From Caryophanales bacterium UBA6449 (GTDB taxonomy: Bacteria; Bacillota_I; Bacilli_A; RFN20; CAG-288), in assembly GCA_002437105.1 (NCBI GenBank), contig DJOB01000006.1, positions 87,685 to 151,684 on the forward strand: a DNA stretch of 64,000 nucleotides. The letters run 5' to 3'. Each line of letters opens with the position of its first letter. Positions within the stretch are counted from its first letter, which is position 1. Below the pieces are notes generated by a model, which saw nothing but the letters and a program-made list of their open reading frames with translations, did no database searches and was not told the origin of the DNA. Made by a program: the position numbers and the translations under genes. Positions 56,342 to 64,000 of the stretch are shown one piece after another.

Positions 56342-56686
56342 TTAGAAATTCTCTCCACCCATACCCCAGTGAGGGGTGGTGGAATACTTCACATAGATCC
56401 GATCTGAAGGGATGGTGGAATTGCTAGTTATCGCTGAAGTGATATCGCGGGTGAGGGGAGCGAAGGCATCGGCGGGGATGCTGCCGTAGACGGAGACATC
56501 GACCATGGCGCAGGGATCATCCTTTCCTGAGAAGAACAGGCTGTTGCGCGCGTCGGTGAATTCGACCATCAACCAGCGTTCGGACTTGCCGGGTATATCT
56601 TCTACCGCGCGCCCGAAGGCGGACTTCATCGCTTTCTTCTGCTCCTCGTTCAATTCGACATTGCAGGACATGTGGAAATATGGCAT
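56342..56686 (-). CDS. MIF-family tautomerase, first of a tandem pair
   Basis: 114 residues from ATG 56686, which follows GGAGGTTCTCTAT; the longer reading to 56947 runs into the opposite gene. It begins MPYFHMSC, again with Pro1. PGKSERWLMVEF supplies the Lys, DDPCAMVDVSVYG matches the MIF strand with one Cys, and DRIYVKYSTTPHWG the C-terminal active-site Tyr. It differs strongly from its neighbour, so the duplication is old or they were acquired separately. Confidence 0.85.
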   Translation of the reverse strand: MPYFHMSCNVELNEEQKKAMKSAFGRAVEDIPGKSERWLMVEFTDARNSLFFSGKDDPCAMVDVSVYGSIPADAFAPLTRDITSAITSNSTIPSDRIYVKYSTTPHWGMGGENF

Positions 56687-56732
56687 ATAGAGAACCTCCG
56701 AGGAGTATTCTACTTCCCGGAGGTCTCTTTGC

Positions 56733-57479
56733 ATGAGGGCACTAGTTACTGGAGCGTCATCGGGCTTGGGTTTGGCGGTCTGTCGTGAGCTCGCCAGGAG
56801 AGGATTCGCGATCGTGGGGTGTTCTAGGCACGAGGGTGACTTCAGAGCGCTGCGAGAAGAGTTTCCGGCTGGCGACTTCGAATATATCGAAGCTGATCTG
56901 TCTTCAGCTGAAGGAAGGAATAGATTGTTGAATTCTACCCAGGGCATCGATTTCGATCTCTACTTTGTCAACTCCGGTTTCGGTTGCTTCGGCTCTTTCA
57001 TGCATGCTGAACTAGACGCGCGCGAGGCTGAGATGGCTGAGCTCAACTGCATATCTAGCCACCTGTTGATAAAGGAGTTTCTGCGGAGAGCGGTGAAGGC
57101 TCGAAAAGGGCGGGTGATGGTGACCGCTTCGGCTTCGGCTTTCGCTTCGGCTCCCTACATGTCTGCGTACTATGCGACCAAGGCCTATATCTATCATCTC
57201 TGTCTCGGCTATCAGAGGGAACTGCAGGGTATGAAGACTCGGGTCACCCTATCTATCCTGTGCCCGGGTCCAGTCGCTACCCGTTTTGAAGAGACAGGCA
57301 AACTCAAGTTTCAAATCAAGCCGATGAAGGCTGAAAAGGTGGCCTCATACGCTGTTAAAAAATGGCTGAGTGGCAAGAAGGTTATTGTCCCTGGGATCCT
57401 GATGAAATTCGGAAGGATCGGCGCGAAGCTGGTGCCGGATACGCTAGTGACGAAGTTCACTAAACGTGCGGCTGAATAG
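56733..57479 (+). CDS. short-chain dehydrogenase/reductase
   Basis: 248 residues, start after CGGAGG. Classical SDR: TGASSGLG (cofactor loop), NSGFGCFG in place of NNAG, catalytic S...YYATKAY and CPGPVATRFEETG. The SRH after the second strand suggests NADP. Substrate unknown; it is divergent from the MIF pair with only 46 bp between the starts, so they may share control. Confidence 0.88.
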   Translation: MRALVTGASSGLGLAVCRELARRGFAIVGCSRHEGDFRALREEFPAGDFEYIEADLSSAEGRNRLLNSTQGIDFDLYFVNSGFGCFGSFMHAELDAREAEMAELNCISSHLLIKEFLRRAVKARKGRVMVTASASAFASAPYMSAYYATKAYIYHLCLGYQRELQGMKTRVTLSILCPGPVATRFEETGKLKFQIKPMKAEKVASYAVKKWLSGKKVIVPGILMKFGRIGAKLVPDTLVTKFTKRAAE

Positions 57480-57775
57480 CGGCTAAGCACGCCTATCGCG
57501 ACTTTTAAAATCTGTTGAAATTATGTCTGCACGGGTTTTATTTTACTGATTAATCCGTCAAATAAACTGCATTTTAATTTTATAGTTTATTAACTTATAG
57601 AATAGGTTATTTAAGTAAGCAACTTAAATATACTATATCTGATTGTAAAAAGCTTCACCGATCTGAAAAACGGGTGAAAGCCAAAATTAGCACTTGAGTG
57701 TTGACATTGCTAAAAACTCACCTATACTTCCTTATGCCAGCGCGGGATAGCGCTCGTTATGGAGGTGAGGGCACA
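57480..57775 (+). promoter_or_regulatory. groES promoter with degenerate CIRCE operator
   Basis: TTAGCACTT (57687-57695), 9-bp spacer, CATTGCTAA (57705-57713) matches CIRCE (TTAGCACTC-N9-GAGTGCTAA) at 8/9 and 7/9 positions. The promoter TTGACA (57701-57706), 16 bp, TATACT (57723-57728) overlaps the right arm, so HrcA binding would block it. The 200 bp further upstream are A/T-rich with no gene. Confidence 0.75.
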
Positions 57776-58054
57776 ATGGTTAAACCCCTGAGAGATTATG
57801 TGGTTCTTCTCGGACAGCCCGAGGAGAGAAATGTCGGTGGACTGATTATCAAGTCCAAAGAGAACGACAACGGAGTCGCCACTGTGGTGGCTGTCGGTGA
57901 AGGGACTAAGGACGAGAAGGGAAATCTTGTTCCTGTCGACGTGAAGGTCGGCGATAAGGTCCTCTTCAAGAAGTATTCCACCAATGAGTACAAGCAGGGT
58001 GATAAGACCTACCTCCTCATCAGGAATGAGGACATCATCGCTATTGTCGACTAA
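57776..58054 (+). CDS. groES: co-chaperonin GroES
   Basis: 92 residues from ATG 57776 after GGAGGTGAGG. Family start VKPLRDYVVLL; the mobile loop is GQPEERNVGGLIIKS, and VVAVGEG and GDKVLFKKYSTNEYK are intact. It caps GroEL. First gene of the operon. Confidence 0.96.
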   Translation: MVKPLRDYVVLLGQPEERNVGGLIIKSKENDNGVATVVAVGEGTKDEKGNLVPVDVKVGDKVLFKKYSTNEYKQGDKTYLLIRNEDIIAIVD

Positions 58055-58078
58055 CCCGAAAGGAGAAACTGATAGATC

Positions 58079-59701
58079 ATGGCTAAAGAGATAAGGTTCG
58101 GTAAAGCAGCACGCGACAGCATGCTGAAGGGTGTTGATACTCTGGCTGATACCGTCAAGATCACTCTGGGTCCCAAGGGACGCAATGTCGTTTTGGATCA
58201 GGGTTATGGTTCACCTCTAATCTGCAATGATGGTGTGACTATCGCCCGTAATATCGAGCTCAAAGACAAGTTCGAGAATATGGGTGCTAAGCTGGTGTAT
58301 GAGGTAGCGAACAACACTAACGATACTGCTGGTGATGGTACTACTACTGCGACTCTGCTCGCTCAGTCTATCATCCACAATGGTGTCGCGGCGATCGATA
58401 GGGGCGCTAATCCCGTCCTGCTCAGCGAGGGTATCAATAAGGCTGGTAAGGCCGTTGCTGAGGCCTTGCTGAAGGAGTCTCATTCCGTTTCTACCAACGG
58501 TGAGATCGAGAATGTCGCGACTATCTCTTCCGGCTCTGCGGAGATCGGAAAGATCATCGCTGAGGCGATGGACAAGGTCGGCAAGAACGGAGTCATCACT
58601 GTCGATCAGTCCAAGTCAGTCGAGACTGAGCTGAAGGTCACCGAGGGTATGCAGTTCGATAAGGGCTACATCTCCTCCTATATGGTGACTGATCGGGAGA
58701 AGATGAACGCTGTTCTCGATGATCCTCTCATCTTCCTCACCGATATGAAGATCACCAACATCAACGATATCCTTCCCATGCTCCAGAGTGTCGTCGAGGC
58801 TCACAAGCCTCTGCTGATCATCTCTGATGATATGGATACTGAGGTATCTTCCACTTTGATCGTCAACAAGCTTCGTGGCGCGTTCAATGTCGTCGCTACT
58901 AAGCTGCCTGACTATGGCGACCTGCAGAAGGCTACCATGCAGGATCTGGCTTTCCTGACTGGTGCGAAGTTCTACTCCAAGGATCTCGGTATGGAGCTGA
59001 AGAATGCCACTATGGCTGACCTGGGCTCCGCTAAGAAGGTTATCGTCACCGCTGATTCCACTACTATCGTGGGCGGTGCGGGTGACAAGGCAGCCCTGAA
59101 GGCTCACGTCGATGAGCTGATCGGCCTGGCGGCTACTAAGACCAACGAGTACGATAGGAAGCAGATCGAGAAGAGGATCGCTAAGCTGACTGGCGGTGTC
59201 GCAGTGATCAAAGTCGGTGCGACTACCGAGACCGAGCTCAAGGATAAGAAGCTCCGTATCGAGGATGCTCTCAATGCGACCAAGGCGGCCGTGAGCGAGG
59301 GTATCGTCGTCGGTGGCGGTGCTGCTCTGATCGATGTGTACAAGGAGTTGAAGCCTGTTCTCAAGGATGATGATAAGGATGTCCAGCGCGGTATCTCCTG
59401 CGTCCTTGAGGCTCTGACTTCTCCTCTTGCTCAGATCGCTGATAACGCGGGTTACTCTTCGACCGATATCGTTTCCAGCCAGCTGGCTGAGAAGCGTCCC
59501 AACTACGGCTTCAATGCTCGTACTGGCGAGTGGGTCGATATGTTCAAGAACGGTGTGGTCGATCCTACCAAGGTGACTCGTTCCGCTGTTCTGAATGCTT
59601 CCTCGGTCGCTGCTGAGTTCGTTACCACTGAGGCTGGTGTAGCGGATATTCCTGAGCCTAAGGCTCCCGCTGCTCCTGCCCCCACTGGCATGGACTACTA
59701 A
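58079..59701 (+). CDS. groEL: chaperonin GroEL
   Basis: 540 residues, start after AAAGGAG. NDGVTIARNIELKD, GDGTTTATLLAQSI (nucleotide site) and the signature AAVSEGIVVGGGAALI are complete. The C-terminus is Pro/Ala-rich (PKAPAAPAPTGMDY) rather than the usual GGM repeat. Folds proteins with GroES. Confidence 0.97.
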   Translation: MAKEIRFGKAARDSMLKGVDTLADTVKITLGPKGRNVVLDQGYGSPLICNDGVTIARNIELKDKFENMGAKLVYEVANNTNDTAGDGTTTATLLAQSIIHNGVAAIDRGANPVLLSEGINKAGKAVAEALLKESHSVSTNGEIENVATISSGSAEIGKIIAEAMDKVGKNGVITVDQSKSVETELKVTEGMQFDKGYISSYMVTDREKMNAVLDDPLIFLTDMKITNINDILPMLQSVVEAHKPLLIISDDMDTEVSSTLIVNKLRGAFNVVATKLPDYGDLQKATMQDLAFLTGAKFYSKDLGMELKNATMADLGSAKKVIVTADSTTIVGGAGDKAALKAHVDELIGLAATKTNEYDRKQIEKRIAKLTGGVAVIKVGATTETELKDKKLRIEDALNATKAAVSEGIVVGGGAALIDVYKELKPVLKDDDKDVQRGISCVLEALTSPLAQIADNAGYSSTDIVSSQLAEKRPNYGFNARTGEWVDMFKNGVVDPTKVTRSAVLNASSVAAEFVTTEAGVADIPEPKAPAAPAPTGMDY

Positions 59702-59721
59702 AGCGTCGACTGAACGATGAG

Positions 59722-59753
59722 AGACTGCAGGTTTAGGCCTGCAGCCTTTTTGT
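59722..59753 (+). terminator. groESL terminator
   Basis: Stem CTGCAGG / CCTGCAG, 6-base loop, followed by CCTTTTTG. Confidence 0.85.
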
Positions 59754-59832
59754 TTATCCATCTATTTAGAAGGATTGAAACCTGACGATAAAAAAGAGCA
59801 GCTTTGGAGGCTGCCCTTCTATTCGCACTTAT

Positions 59833-60060
59833 CTATAGAGTTATGATGACGTGATCGCCGTCGTGCGATAGGCATTCGAACAGGATGAAATTCCTCTTTT
59901 TCTTTTTCATACTTTTCATCCACTGCTTGAGTGATTTTATCTCGTCTTTGGAGATGTCTTTCATATTTGAAGAAGTCTTTTGTTCCATGATCTTGAGAGC
60001 GAGGAAAAGCGGAATGTGGAGACAGATCTTTTTGTTTTCACTATTTATTTTTATCTTCAT
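59833..60060 (-). CDS. small basic protein with YvlB/SHOCT-like start
   Basis: 75 residues. MKIKINSENKKICLHIPLFLALKI resembles the beta-strand plus PL-helix opening of YvlB-type domains, and the Lys-rich helix (KSLKQWMKSMKKKK) and HDGDHVIITL strand resemble its end. It overlaps the regulator gene by 20 bp, so it is probably co-translated with it and may bind the related domain in the regulator. Confidence 0.55.
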   Translation of the reverse strand: MKIKINSENKKICLHIPLFLALKIMEQKTSSNMKDISKDEIKSLKQWMKSMKKKKRNFILFECLSHDGDHVIITL

Positions 60061-61048
60061 CTGGATCTGTAACCCTATATTCCGCGAGGATCTGACCTAT
60101 CTCCTTATCGATCTCTCTTATCCTCAGCTGAACATCTTTGATTTTCTCTGATAGTTCTACCGGGTCACCATCTCCAGAGCGGATCGAATCTACATAGTCT
60201 TCCAGATCGTCTTCCTTGTCTTCTCTTTCGTCGATGAGATCTGATACCTTGTCTTCGAGACTATCGATCCCCTTCAGCTTCAGGGATATATCTTTTAATT
60301 CCTGAGCGAGGCTGGCGATATCGGAATCGGGCTTCTTCATCTCTTCTACTATCTGATTTAACCTCTTATTTAAAGAATCTTTTATTGCGGCAATCCGATC
60401 GGATATCGTGTCCTCTGTCACTGGATCGCTGTTCGTCTTCTCCTTCTCGACAGCCTCTTTCTTTTCATCTGTAGACGGATCTACTGTTTTCACATCTATC
60501 TCGGGGATGTTGTTTGCCTTGGCGTTTCTTTCTTCCTTTGTTCTCGCCTTGAAGAAATCGTCATCGGCATAGTTATCGTCTTTAGACCCGACCCAGAAGG
60601 AGACGATAGTTCCATCTGAAGATACGACCTTCAGAATATCTCCTCTGCATCCTGATTTTACCATCTGCAAAACTTTGTTCAGCTGTTCGTCTGATACCTT
60701 TGTATCGTCGTCGCCGTCCTTTAACAGATTTATCGCCGACAGAGGAAGATTCATTTTGACTACATCCCCATCTGCGGAGAGTACGCGCATTCTAACTAGC
60801 AGATCGTCTATGTTTTCATTCTTTTGTTCCATTTTTACTATTCCCTCTTCATTTCCTAATAGGATGTCGGTTGAGACTCCTAACGTTTTAGCTAGGAGTG
60901 GTATCGAAGCGATATCGGGGACCCTATTGTCGTTCTCCCAGAACCATACGGCTTGGACGGTGACTCCCATGATGGCTGCTAATTTTGCTTGAGTCAGCCC
61001 TGCTTCCTTTCTTAACCGCGCTAATCTTTGACCGAATGTCTCTTTCAT
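60041..61048 (-). CDS. XRE-family regulator fused to a YvlB-like domain and coiled coil
   Basis: 335 residues. Residues 5-60 are an XRE helix-turn-helix (FGQRLARLRKEAGLTQAKLAAIMGVTVQAVWFWEN). Residues 78-155 (DDLLVRMRVLSADGDVVKMNLPLSAINLL ... GDILKVVSSDGTIVSFWV) match the pattern of YvlB/SHOCT-like domains, which sit in envelope-stress proteins. A charged linker and long coiled coil follow. Two AACAGG-type palindromes upstream suggest autoregulation. The effector is unknown. Confidence 0.75.
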   Translation of the reverse strand: MKETFGQRLARLRKEAGLTQAKLAAIMGVTVQAVWFWENDNRVPDIASIPLLAKTLGVSTDILLGNEEGIVKMEQKNENIDDLLVRMRVLSADGDVVKMNLPLSAINLLKDGDDDTKVSDEQLNKVLQMVKSGCRGDILKVVSSDGTIVSFWVGSKDDNYADDDFFKARTKEERNAKANNIPEIDVKTVDPSTDEKKEAVEKEKTNSDPVTEDTISDRIAAIKDSLNKRLNQIVEEMKKPDSDIASLAQELKDISLKLKGIDSLEDKVSDLIDEREDKEDDLEDYVDSIRSGDGDPVELSEKIKDVQLRIREIDKEIGQILAEYRVTDPDEDKNK

Positions 61049-61059
61049 ATTGTCCTTTC

Positions 61060-61188
61060 CTAGAACTTGGATCCTGTCGGATCGTTGATGGAGCGGATGA
61101 GGCGTCCTCTTATCTTTAGCAATCTTGCGATGATTTTGCTGGAGGGTAGTTCCTCCGAATCTTTTCGTCTTCTGTATTTGCTCATCAT
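61060..61188 (-). CDS. 42-residue basic peptide upstream of the XRE regulator
   Basis: Read from the minus strand: starts MMSKYRRRKDSEELPSSK and ends SINDPTGSKF. It is Arg/Lys-rich and follows GAGGAGGGAAA, an excellent ribosome site. It ends 11 bp before the regulator start and is the first ORF behind the twin operators. It may be a leader peptide or small effector; no family recognised. Confidence 0.55.
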   Translation of the reverse strand: MMSKYRRRKDSEELPSSKIIARLLKIRGRLIRSINDPTGSKF

Positions 61189-61216
61189 TTTCCCTCCTCG
61201 ACAGAAAGCATACTAC

Positions 61217-61244
61217 AACAGGCTGTTAAATACAACACCCTGTT
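61217..61244. promoter_or_regulatory. twin palindromic operators of the XRE operon
   Basis: AACAGGCTGTT (61217-61227, palindromic around its centre) and AACACCCTGTT (61234-61244), centres 17 bp apart, in the A/T-rich promoter region directly upstream of the 42-codon ORF. Confidence 0.6.
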
Positions 61245-61471
61245 TAATTTTTAATTTCGGAATTGCTGTAGATCGAGTTGAATATGTTCTTTTAAGTGGC
61301 TAGATGGGTTGATTATTGTTCGGCTTGCTTGTTGTATGGATGGATATAAAGACCGTTTTGCTTCGATATATATAAATTCTTAGACTGCATCTACTTTTAA
61401 ATTTTTATGCTGTTGTATAATGTTCGTTGCTGCATTCCGTTGGGAACGGATCAGAGAGAGGACCTATAGAA
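61245..61471 (+). promoter_or_regulatory. rpmE upstream region
   Basis: TATAAT at 61416-61421 is the likely -10; no consensus -35. A small hairpin CCGTT-GGG-AACGG (61437-61449) lies in the leader. No gene seen. Confidence 0.45.
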
Positions 61472-61684
61472 ATGAAAGACGGTATTCATCCTAAGTATTA
61501 TCAGGCTACTGTGACTTGCTCCACTTGTGGAAACACCTTCACTGTTGGATCCACCAAGCAGAAGATTCTTGTTGATACCTGCTCCAATTGCCACTCCTTC
61601 TACACCGGCAAGCTGAATCTCAATGCTAAGGCTGGACGCATTGAGGCCTTCAACAAGAAGGTCAACAAGTCTTCGGCCAAGTAA
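61472..61684 (+). CDS. rpmE: 50S ribosomal protein L31
   Basis: 70 residues from ATG 61472 (MKDGIHPKYY, the family start). Both zinc pairs are present: CSTCG near residue 16 and CSNC near 37, so this is the zinc-containing L31 form. It helps bridge the ribosomal subunits. A 15-residue upstream extension is possible but atypical. Confidence 0.95.
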   Translation: MKDGIHPKYYQATVTCSTCGNTFTVGSTKQKILVDTCSNCHSFYTGKLNLNAKAGRIEAFNKKVNKSSAK

Positions 61685-61702
61685 CCGAACATAGTTGTTG
61701 AA

Positions 61703-61727
61703 GAGGGAGCTATGCTCCCTTTTTTGT
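61703..61727 (+). terminator. rpmE terminator
   Basis: Stem AGGGAGC / GCTCCCT with TAT loop, followed by TTTTT. Confidence 0.87.
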
Positions 61728-62011
61728 TTGCTTTTTTAATCTTAATCTGTTGAGGCTAAAGGAGTTGAGTCTTTTCGGATTCTAAAATAGGGACTCTCGC
61801 TGCTTGATGAAATCGGATGAGCCTAGGTCTTCTATCCGGCTGATAAATCTCTTTTCATACTATGAGCGCGTCTTTTCTAAATCGCCTCATACGTGTATAT
61901 GGTTAAGTCATATCAGCCTTTAAGAAGCTTTTTATTAGTGTTTTAAGATGGCAGTAGTTTCTATTCCTTATATACTTATTGAGGATTGAGAGTTAAAGGA
62001 GGCCATCATAT
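61728..62011 (+). promoter_or_regulatory. metG upstream region
   Basis: 284 bp without a gene. A hairpin (TATGAG-c-GCG / CGC-CTCATA, 61861-61891, one bulge) lies about 120 bp before metG. No T-box or SAM riboswitch consensus is visible. AAAGGAGG precedes the start. Confidence 0.4.
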
Positions 62012-63619
62012 ATGGCTGAAAAGGAAAAGAAGTATTTTTATGTGACGACACCTATCTATTACACCTCTGGTATGCCTCATATCGGACATGCCTATACAAC
62101 CTGCATCGCTGATTCGATCGCCAGGTATGAGAGACTGAAAGGAAGGAGTGTCTTCTTCCTTACCGGCGATGATGAGCACGGACAGAAGATAGAGGAGAAG
62201 GCGAAGGCGGCTGGTGTCTCGCCCCAGGAGTATGTGGATCGTATCGCGTCTATATTCCAGAACGTCTGGAAGCAGCTCGACATCACCAATACCGATTTCA
62301 TCCGTACGACTCAGGAGAGACATGTCAGGGTTGTCAAGAAAGTCTTTACCCGTCTGCTCCAGCAGGGCGATGTCTATAAGGGATCCTATGAGGGCTGGTA
62401 CTGCACTCCTTGTGAATCCTTCTTCACTCCTTCGCAGCTGAAGCAGCCTGGCAACCTCTGCCCCACCTGCAATAGGCCGTGTCACACTGAATCCGAGGAG
62501 GCGTATTTCCTCAACTGCAAGAAGTATGTCCCTCAGCTTTTGAAGTTCTACGCCGATCATCCGGACTTTGTCCCCGGGGGCAAGCTCAATGAGATGATCA
62601 ACACTTTTATCAAGCCCGGACTGGAGGATCTGTGCATCACTCGTACTTCTTTCGATTGGGGTGTTCCTATCGATGAGGACCCCAAGCACATCGTCTATGT
62701 CTGGATCGATGCTCTGCTCAATTACATCTCTGCGCTGGGGTATCTCTCTTCCGATGACACGCTCTTCAGAGAGTATTGGGGACCCGATAGCGAGGTGGTT
62801 CAGCTGATCGGTCGCGAGATCAATCGGTTCCATACCATCTATTGGCCGATCCTTCTGTTTGCCCTCGGACTCAGACTCCCTGACCATATTCTCGTCCATG
62901 GTCTGCTCGTTACCAGATCCGGCGTCAAACTCTCCAAGAGTCTCGGCAATGCGCCCCAGCCCAAGCCTATCATCGACCGTTTCGGTCTCGATTCCCTCAG
63001 GTACTATATGGCGAGGGCGATCAGATTCGGCGAGGATGGTATGTTCACTCCTGCCCTATTCGTCAACCTGATCAATACTGAGCTGGCTAACGGATATGGC
63101 AACCTGGTGAATAGGACTATCGCCATGATCGTCAAATACTGTGGTGGTAAGGTCCCCGCTCTGACTGCTGATAACGAGTTTACTAAGAAACTGCTCAATG
63201 ACATCGAGCTCACTATCAGCAAGTACATGTCGGCTATGGATGGCTTCGATGTTACTACTGGTAGCGAGGCGGCGATGCAGGTGGCCATCCTTGCCAATAA
63301 GTACATAGATGATATGGCGCCTTGGAAGGCTGCGAAGGACGGCGACACGGTCAAAGTGAATGAGACCATGGCTGTTCTCGCTCACGCTATCAGGATCGCT
63401 TCACTGCTCCTGTCGCCCTTCCTGGTGACGAAGGCTAAACAGGCTCTGGATGAGATGGACGTTCCGGCTGGAGCGCGAGACTTCTCATCTCTGGGTGATC
63501 TTCATGCCATGGATGGTGTTGCTGTCGGTGCGGCTGTTCCTCTCTTCCCCAGGCTGAAGAAGGACGAGGAGATAGCTTGGCTTCAGAATCTCATCGACGG
63601 TGTCGAAGAAAAAAAGTAG
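62012..63619 (+). CDS. metG: methionyl-tRNA synthetase (short form)
   Basis: 535 residues. Class I motifs: HIGH as PHIGHAYT near residue 21, KMSKS as KLSKSLGNA. A CP-domain zinc site is present (CTPCESFF...CPTCNRPC). The C-terminal EMAP-like dimer domain of longer MetRS is missing; the chain ends after the anticodon helix bundle. It charges tRNA-Met for initiation and elongation. Confidence 0.95.
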   Translation: MAEKEKKYFYVTTPIYYTSGMPHIGHAYTTCIADSIARYERLKGRSVFFLTGDDEHGQKIEEKAKAAGVSPQEYVDRIASIFQNVWKQLDITNTDFIRTTQERHVRVVKKVFTRLLQQGDVYKGSYEGWYCTPCESFFTPSQLKQPGNLCPTCNRPCHTESEEAYFLNCKKYVPQLLKFYADHPDFVPGGKLNEMINTFIKPGLEDLCITRTSFDWGVPIDEDPKHIVYVWIDALLNYISALGYLSSDDTLFREYWGPDSEVVQLIGREINRFHTIYWPILLFALGLRLPDHILVHGLLVTRSGVKLSKSLGNAPQPKPIIDRFGLDSLRYYMARAIRFGEDGMFTPALFVNLINTELANGYGNLVNRTIAMIVKYCGGKVPALTADNEFTKKLLNDIELTISKYMSAMDGFDVTTGSEAAMQVAILANKYIDDMAPWKAAKDGDTVKVNETMAVLAHAIRIASLLLSPFLVTKAKQALDEMDVPAGARDFSSLGDLHAMDGVAVGAAVPLFPRLKKDEEIAWLQNLIDGVEEKK

Positions 63620-63670
63620 CGGTATAGATCTCGGTTAGAGACTGAAGATCATACCGATGAGATAATGGCA

Positions 63671-63704
63671 AAAAATAGTTCCCGGATTCGGGAACTATTT
63701 TTTT
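63671..63704 (+). terminator. metG terminator
   Basis: Stem AAATAGTTCCCG / CGGGAACTATTT, GATT loop, T-rich tail. Confidence 0.87.
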
Positions 63705-63834
63705 CAATGATTTTATTGACCATCGCTATTTTTGAAAATTTTATCTGAATGTAAAGAATTTAAAAAAGTATGATTATTTTTGTGAAAATGTGTAATATAG
63801 TAGCGTCCAAGATCGAAAGGGGAAAAATCAAGTA

Positions 63835-64000
63835 ATGAAGAAGAGTTTGATCGTTGTTCTGTCACTGTTGACCACGGCTGTCCTAGGTACGTCTGTGGGT
63901 CTCTCTGCTACGGCACTCGCTTATAAGGCTGATGCTGTTGGCCCCACTGGAGAGACTGGCCCCAAGGGTGACAAGGGTGACACTGGCGCTACTGGAGAGA
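63835..64000 (+). CDS. secreted collagen-like repeat protein, 5' end only
   Basis: 55 codons before the window ends. A signal peptide (MKKSLIVVLSLLTTAVLGTS...ATALA) is followed by A-Y-K-A-D-A-V and then seven or more Gly-X-Y triplets: GPT GET GPK GDK GDT GAT GE. It is therefore the start of a bacterial collagen-like protein, probably forming a triple-helical surface or spore filament. Length, anchor and C-terminal domain are unseen. AAAGGGG lies about 12 bp upstream. Confidence 0.85.
   Translation, partial: MKKSLIVVLSLLTTAVLGTSVGLSATALAYKADAVGPTGETGPKGDKGDTGATGE

Noticed and set aside
58616..59761. Long minus-strand ORF opposite groEL (381 codons) and similar long ORFs opposite gyrA, PFOR, rsmI and rpsB
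   Set aside because: They mirror the codon bias of well-identified genes, lack ribosome sites and show no protein-like composition.
55289..61874. 16-bp match CTATGAGCGCGTCTTT upstream of queT (55289-55304) and metG (61859-61874)
   Set aside because: One such 16-mer repeat is about what chance gives in 64 kb, and the two copies fold differently; not claimed as a shared regulator.

Overview
The window looks like the replication-origin region of a Bacillota chromosome, from a Bacilli/Erysipelotrichia/RF39-type lineage rather than a classical Bacillus. The dnaA-dnaN pair, the order dnaX-ebfC-recR-tmk-holB-ricT-x-rsmI, the Gram-positive-type rho-independent terminators and the strong Shine-Dalgarno sites all point there. 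TGA is used as an ordinary stop (for example at 284, 3957 and 49075), so the mollicute code does not apply. Pyruvate:ferredoxin oxidoreductase suggests an anaerobe, plausibly from the gut. The lineage is an inference; no rRNA gene is present.

Layout. 0-11 kb: 3' end of gyrB, gyrA, a glycosyltransferase-like gene, a two-component system with a small membrane protein, serS and a class II uvrA. 10.7-12 kb: tRNA-Ala(CGC) and rpmG-secE-nusG on the minus strand. 12.2-16.9 kb: a four-gene, AT-richer accessory operon encoding a small protein, a coiled-coil protein, a McrB-like AAA+ protein and a McrC/DUF2357-like PD-(D/E)XK nuclease. This is the best candidate for a poorly described defence system. 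17-24 kb: rpsB-tsf, a large lipoprotein, a GtrA-domain protein, uppP and a deoxynucleoside kinase. 24-35 kb: a processive GT2 synthase, tRNA-Gly(GCC), two unknown genes, PFOR, galU, two membrane proteins, an HPr-like protein lacking the catalytic histidine (Crh-like), and tdk. 35.5-40 kb: a P-type ATPase coupled to mscL, then a gene-poor stretch with a 25-codon ORF that has its own promoter and terminator.

40-44 kb is oriC: dnaN and dnaA on the minus strand, five perfect DnaA boxes upstream of dnaA, and a DnaA-box/GC/DnaA-trio element between dnaA and dnaN. A 24-bp direct repeat lies in both origin halves. 43.7-53 kb, running away from the origin on the plus strand: prfA-prmC, then dnaX-ebfC-recR-tmk-holB-ricT-(RG-rich protein)-rsmI, joining translation termination, clamp loading, recombination and nucleotide supply. 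53-64 kb: a membrane protein, a BusR-like GntR/RCK_C regulator, queT with a structured leader, tandem MIF-type tautomerases, an SDR, groES-groEL under a degenerate CIRCE element, an XRE regulator fused to a YvlB-like domain with twin operators, rpmE, metG, and the start of a secreted collagen-like protein cut by the window edge.

Many operons are single genes ending in clear hairpin-U terminators. Short ORFs that the ORF list could miss (rpmG, 25-aa and 42-aa peptides) were read directly from the sequence.
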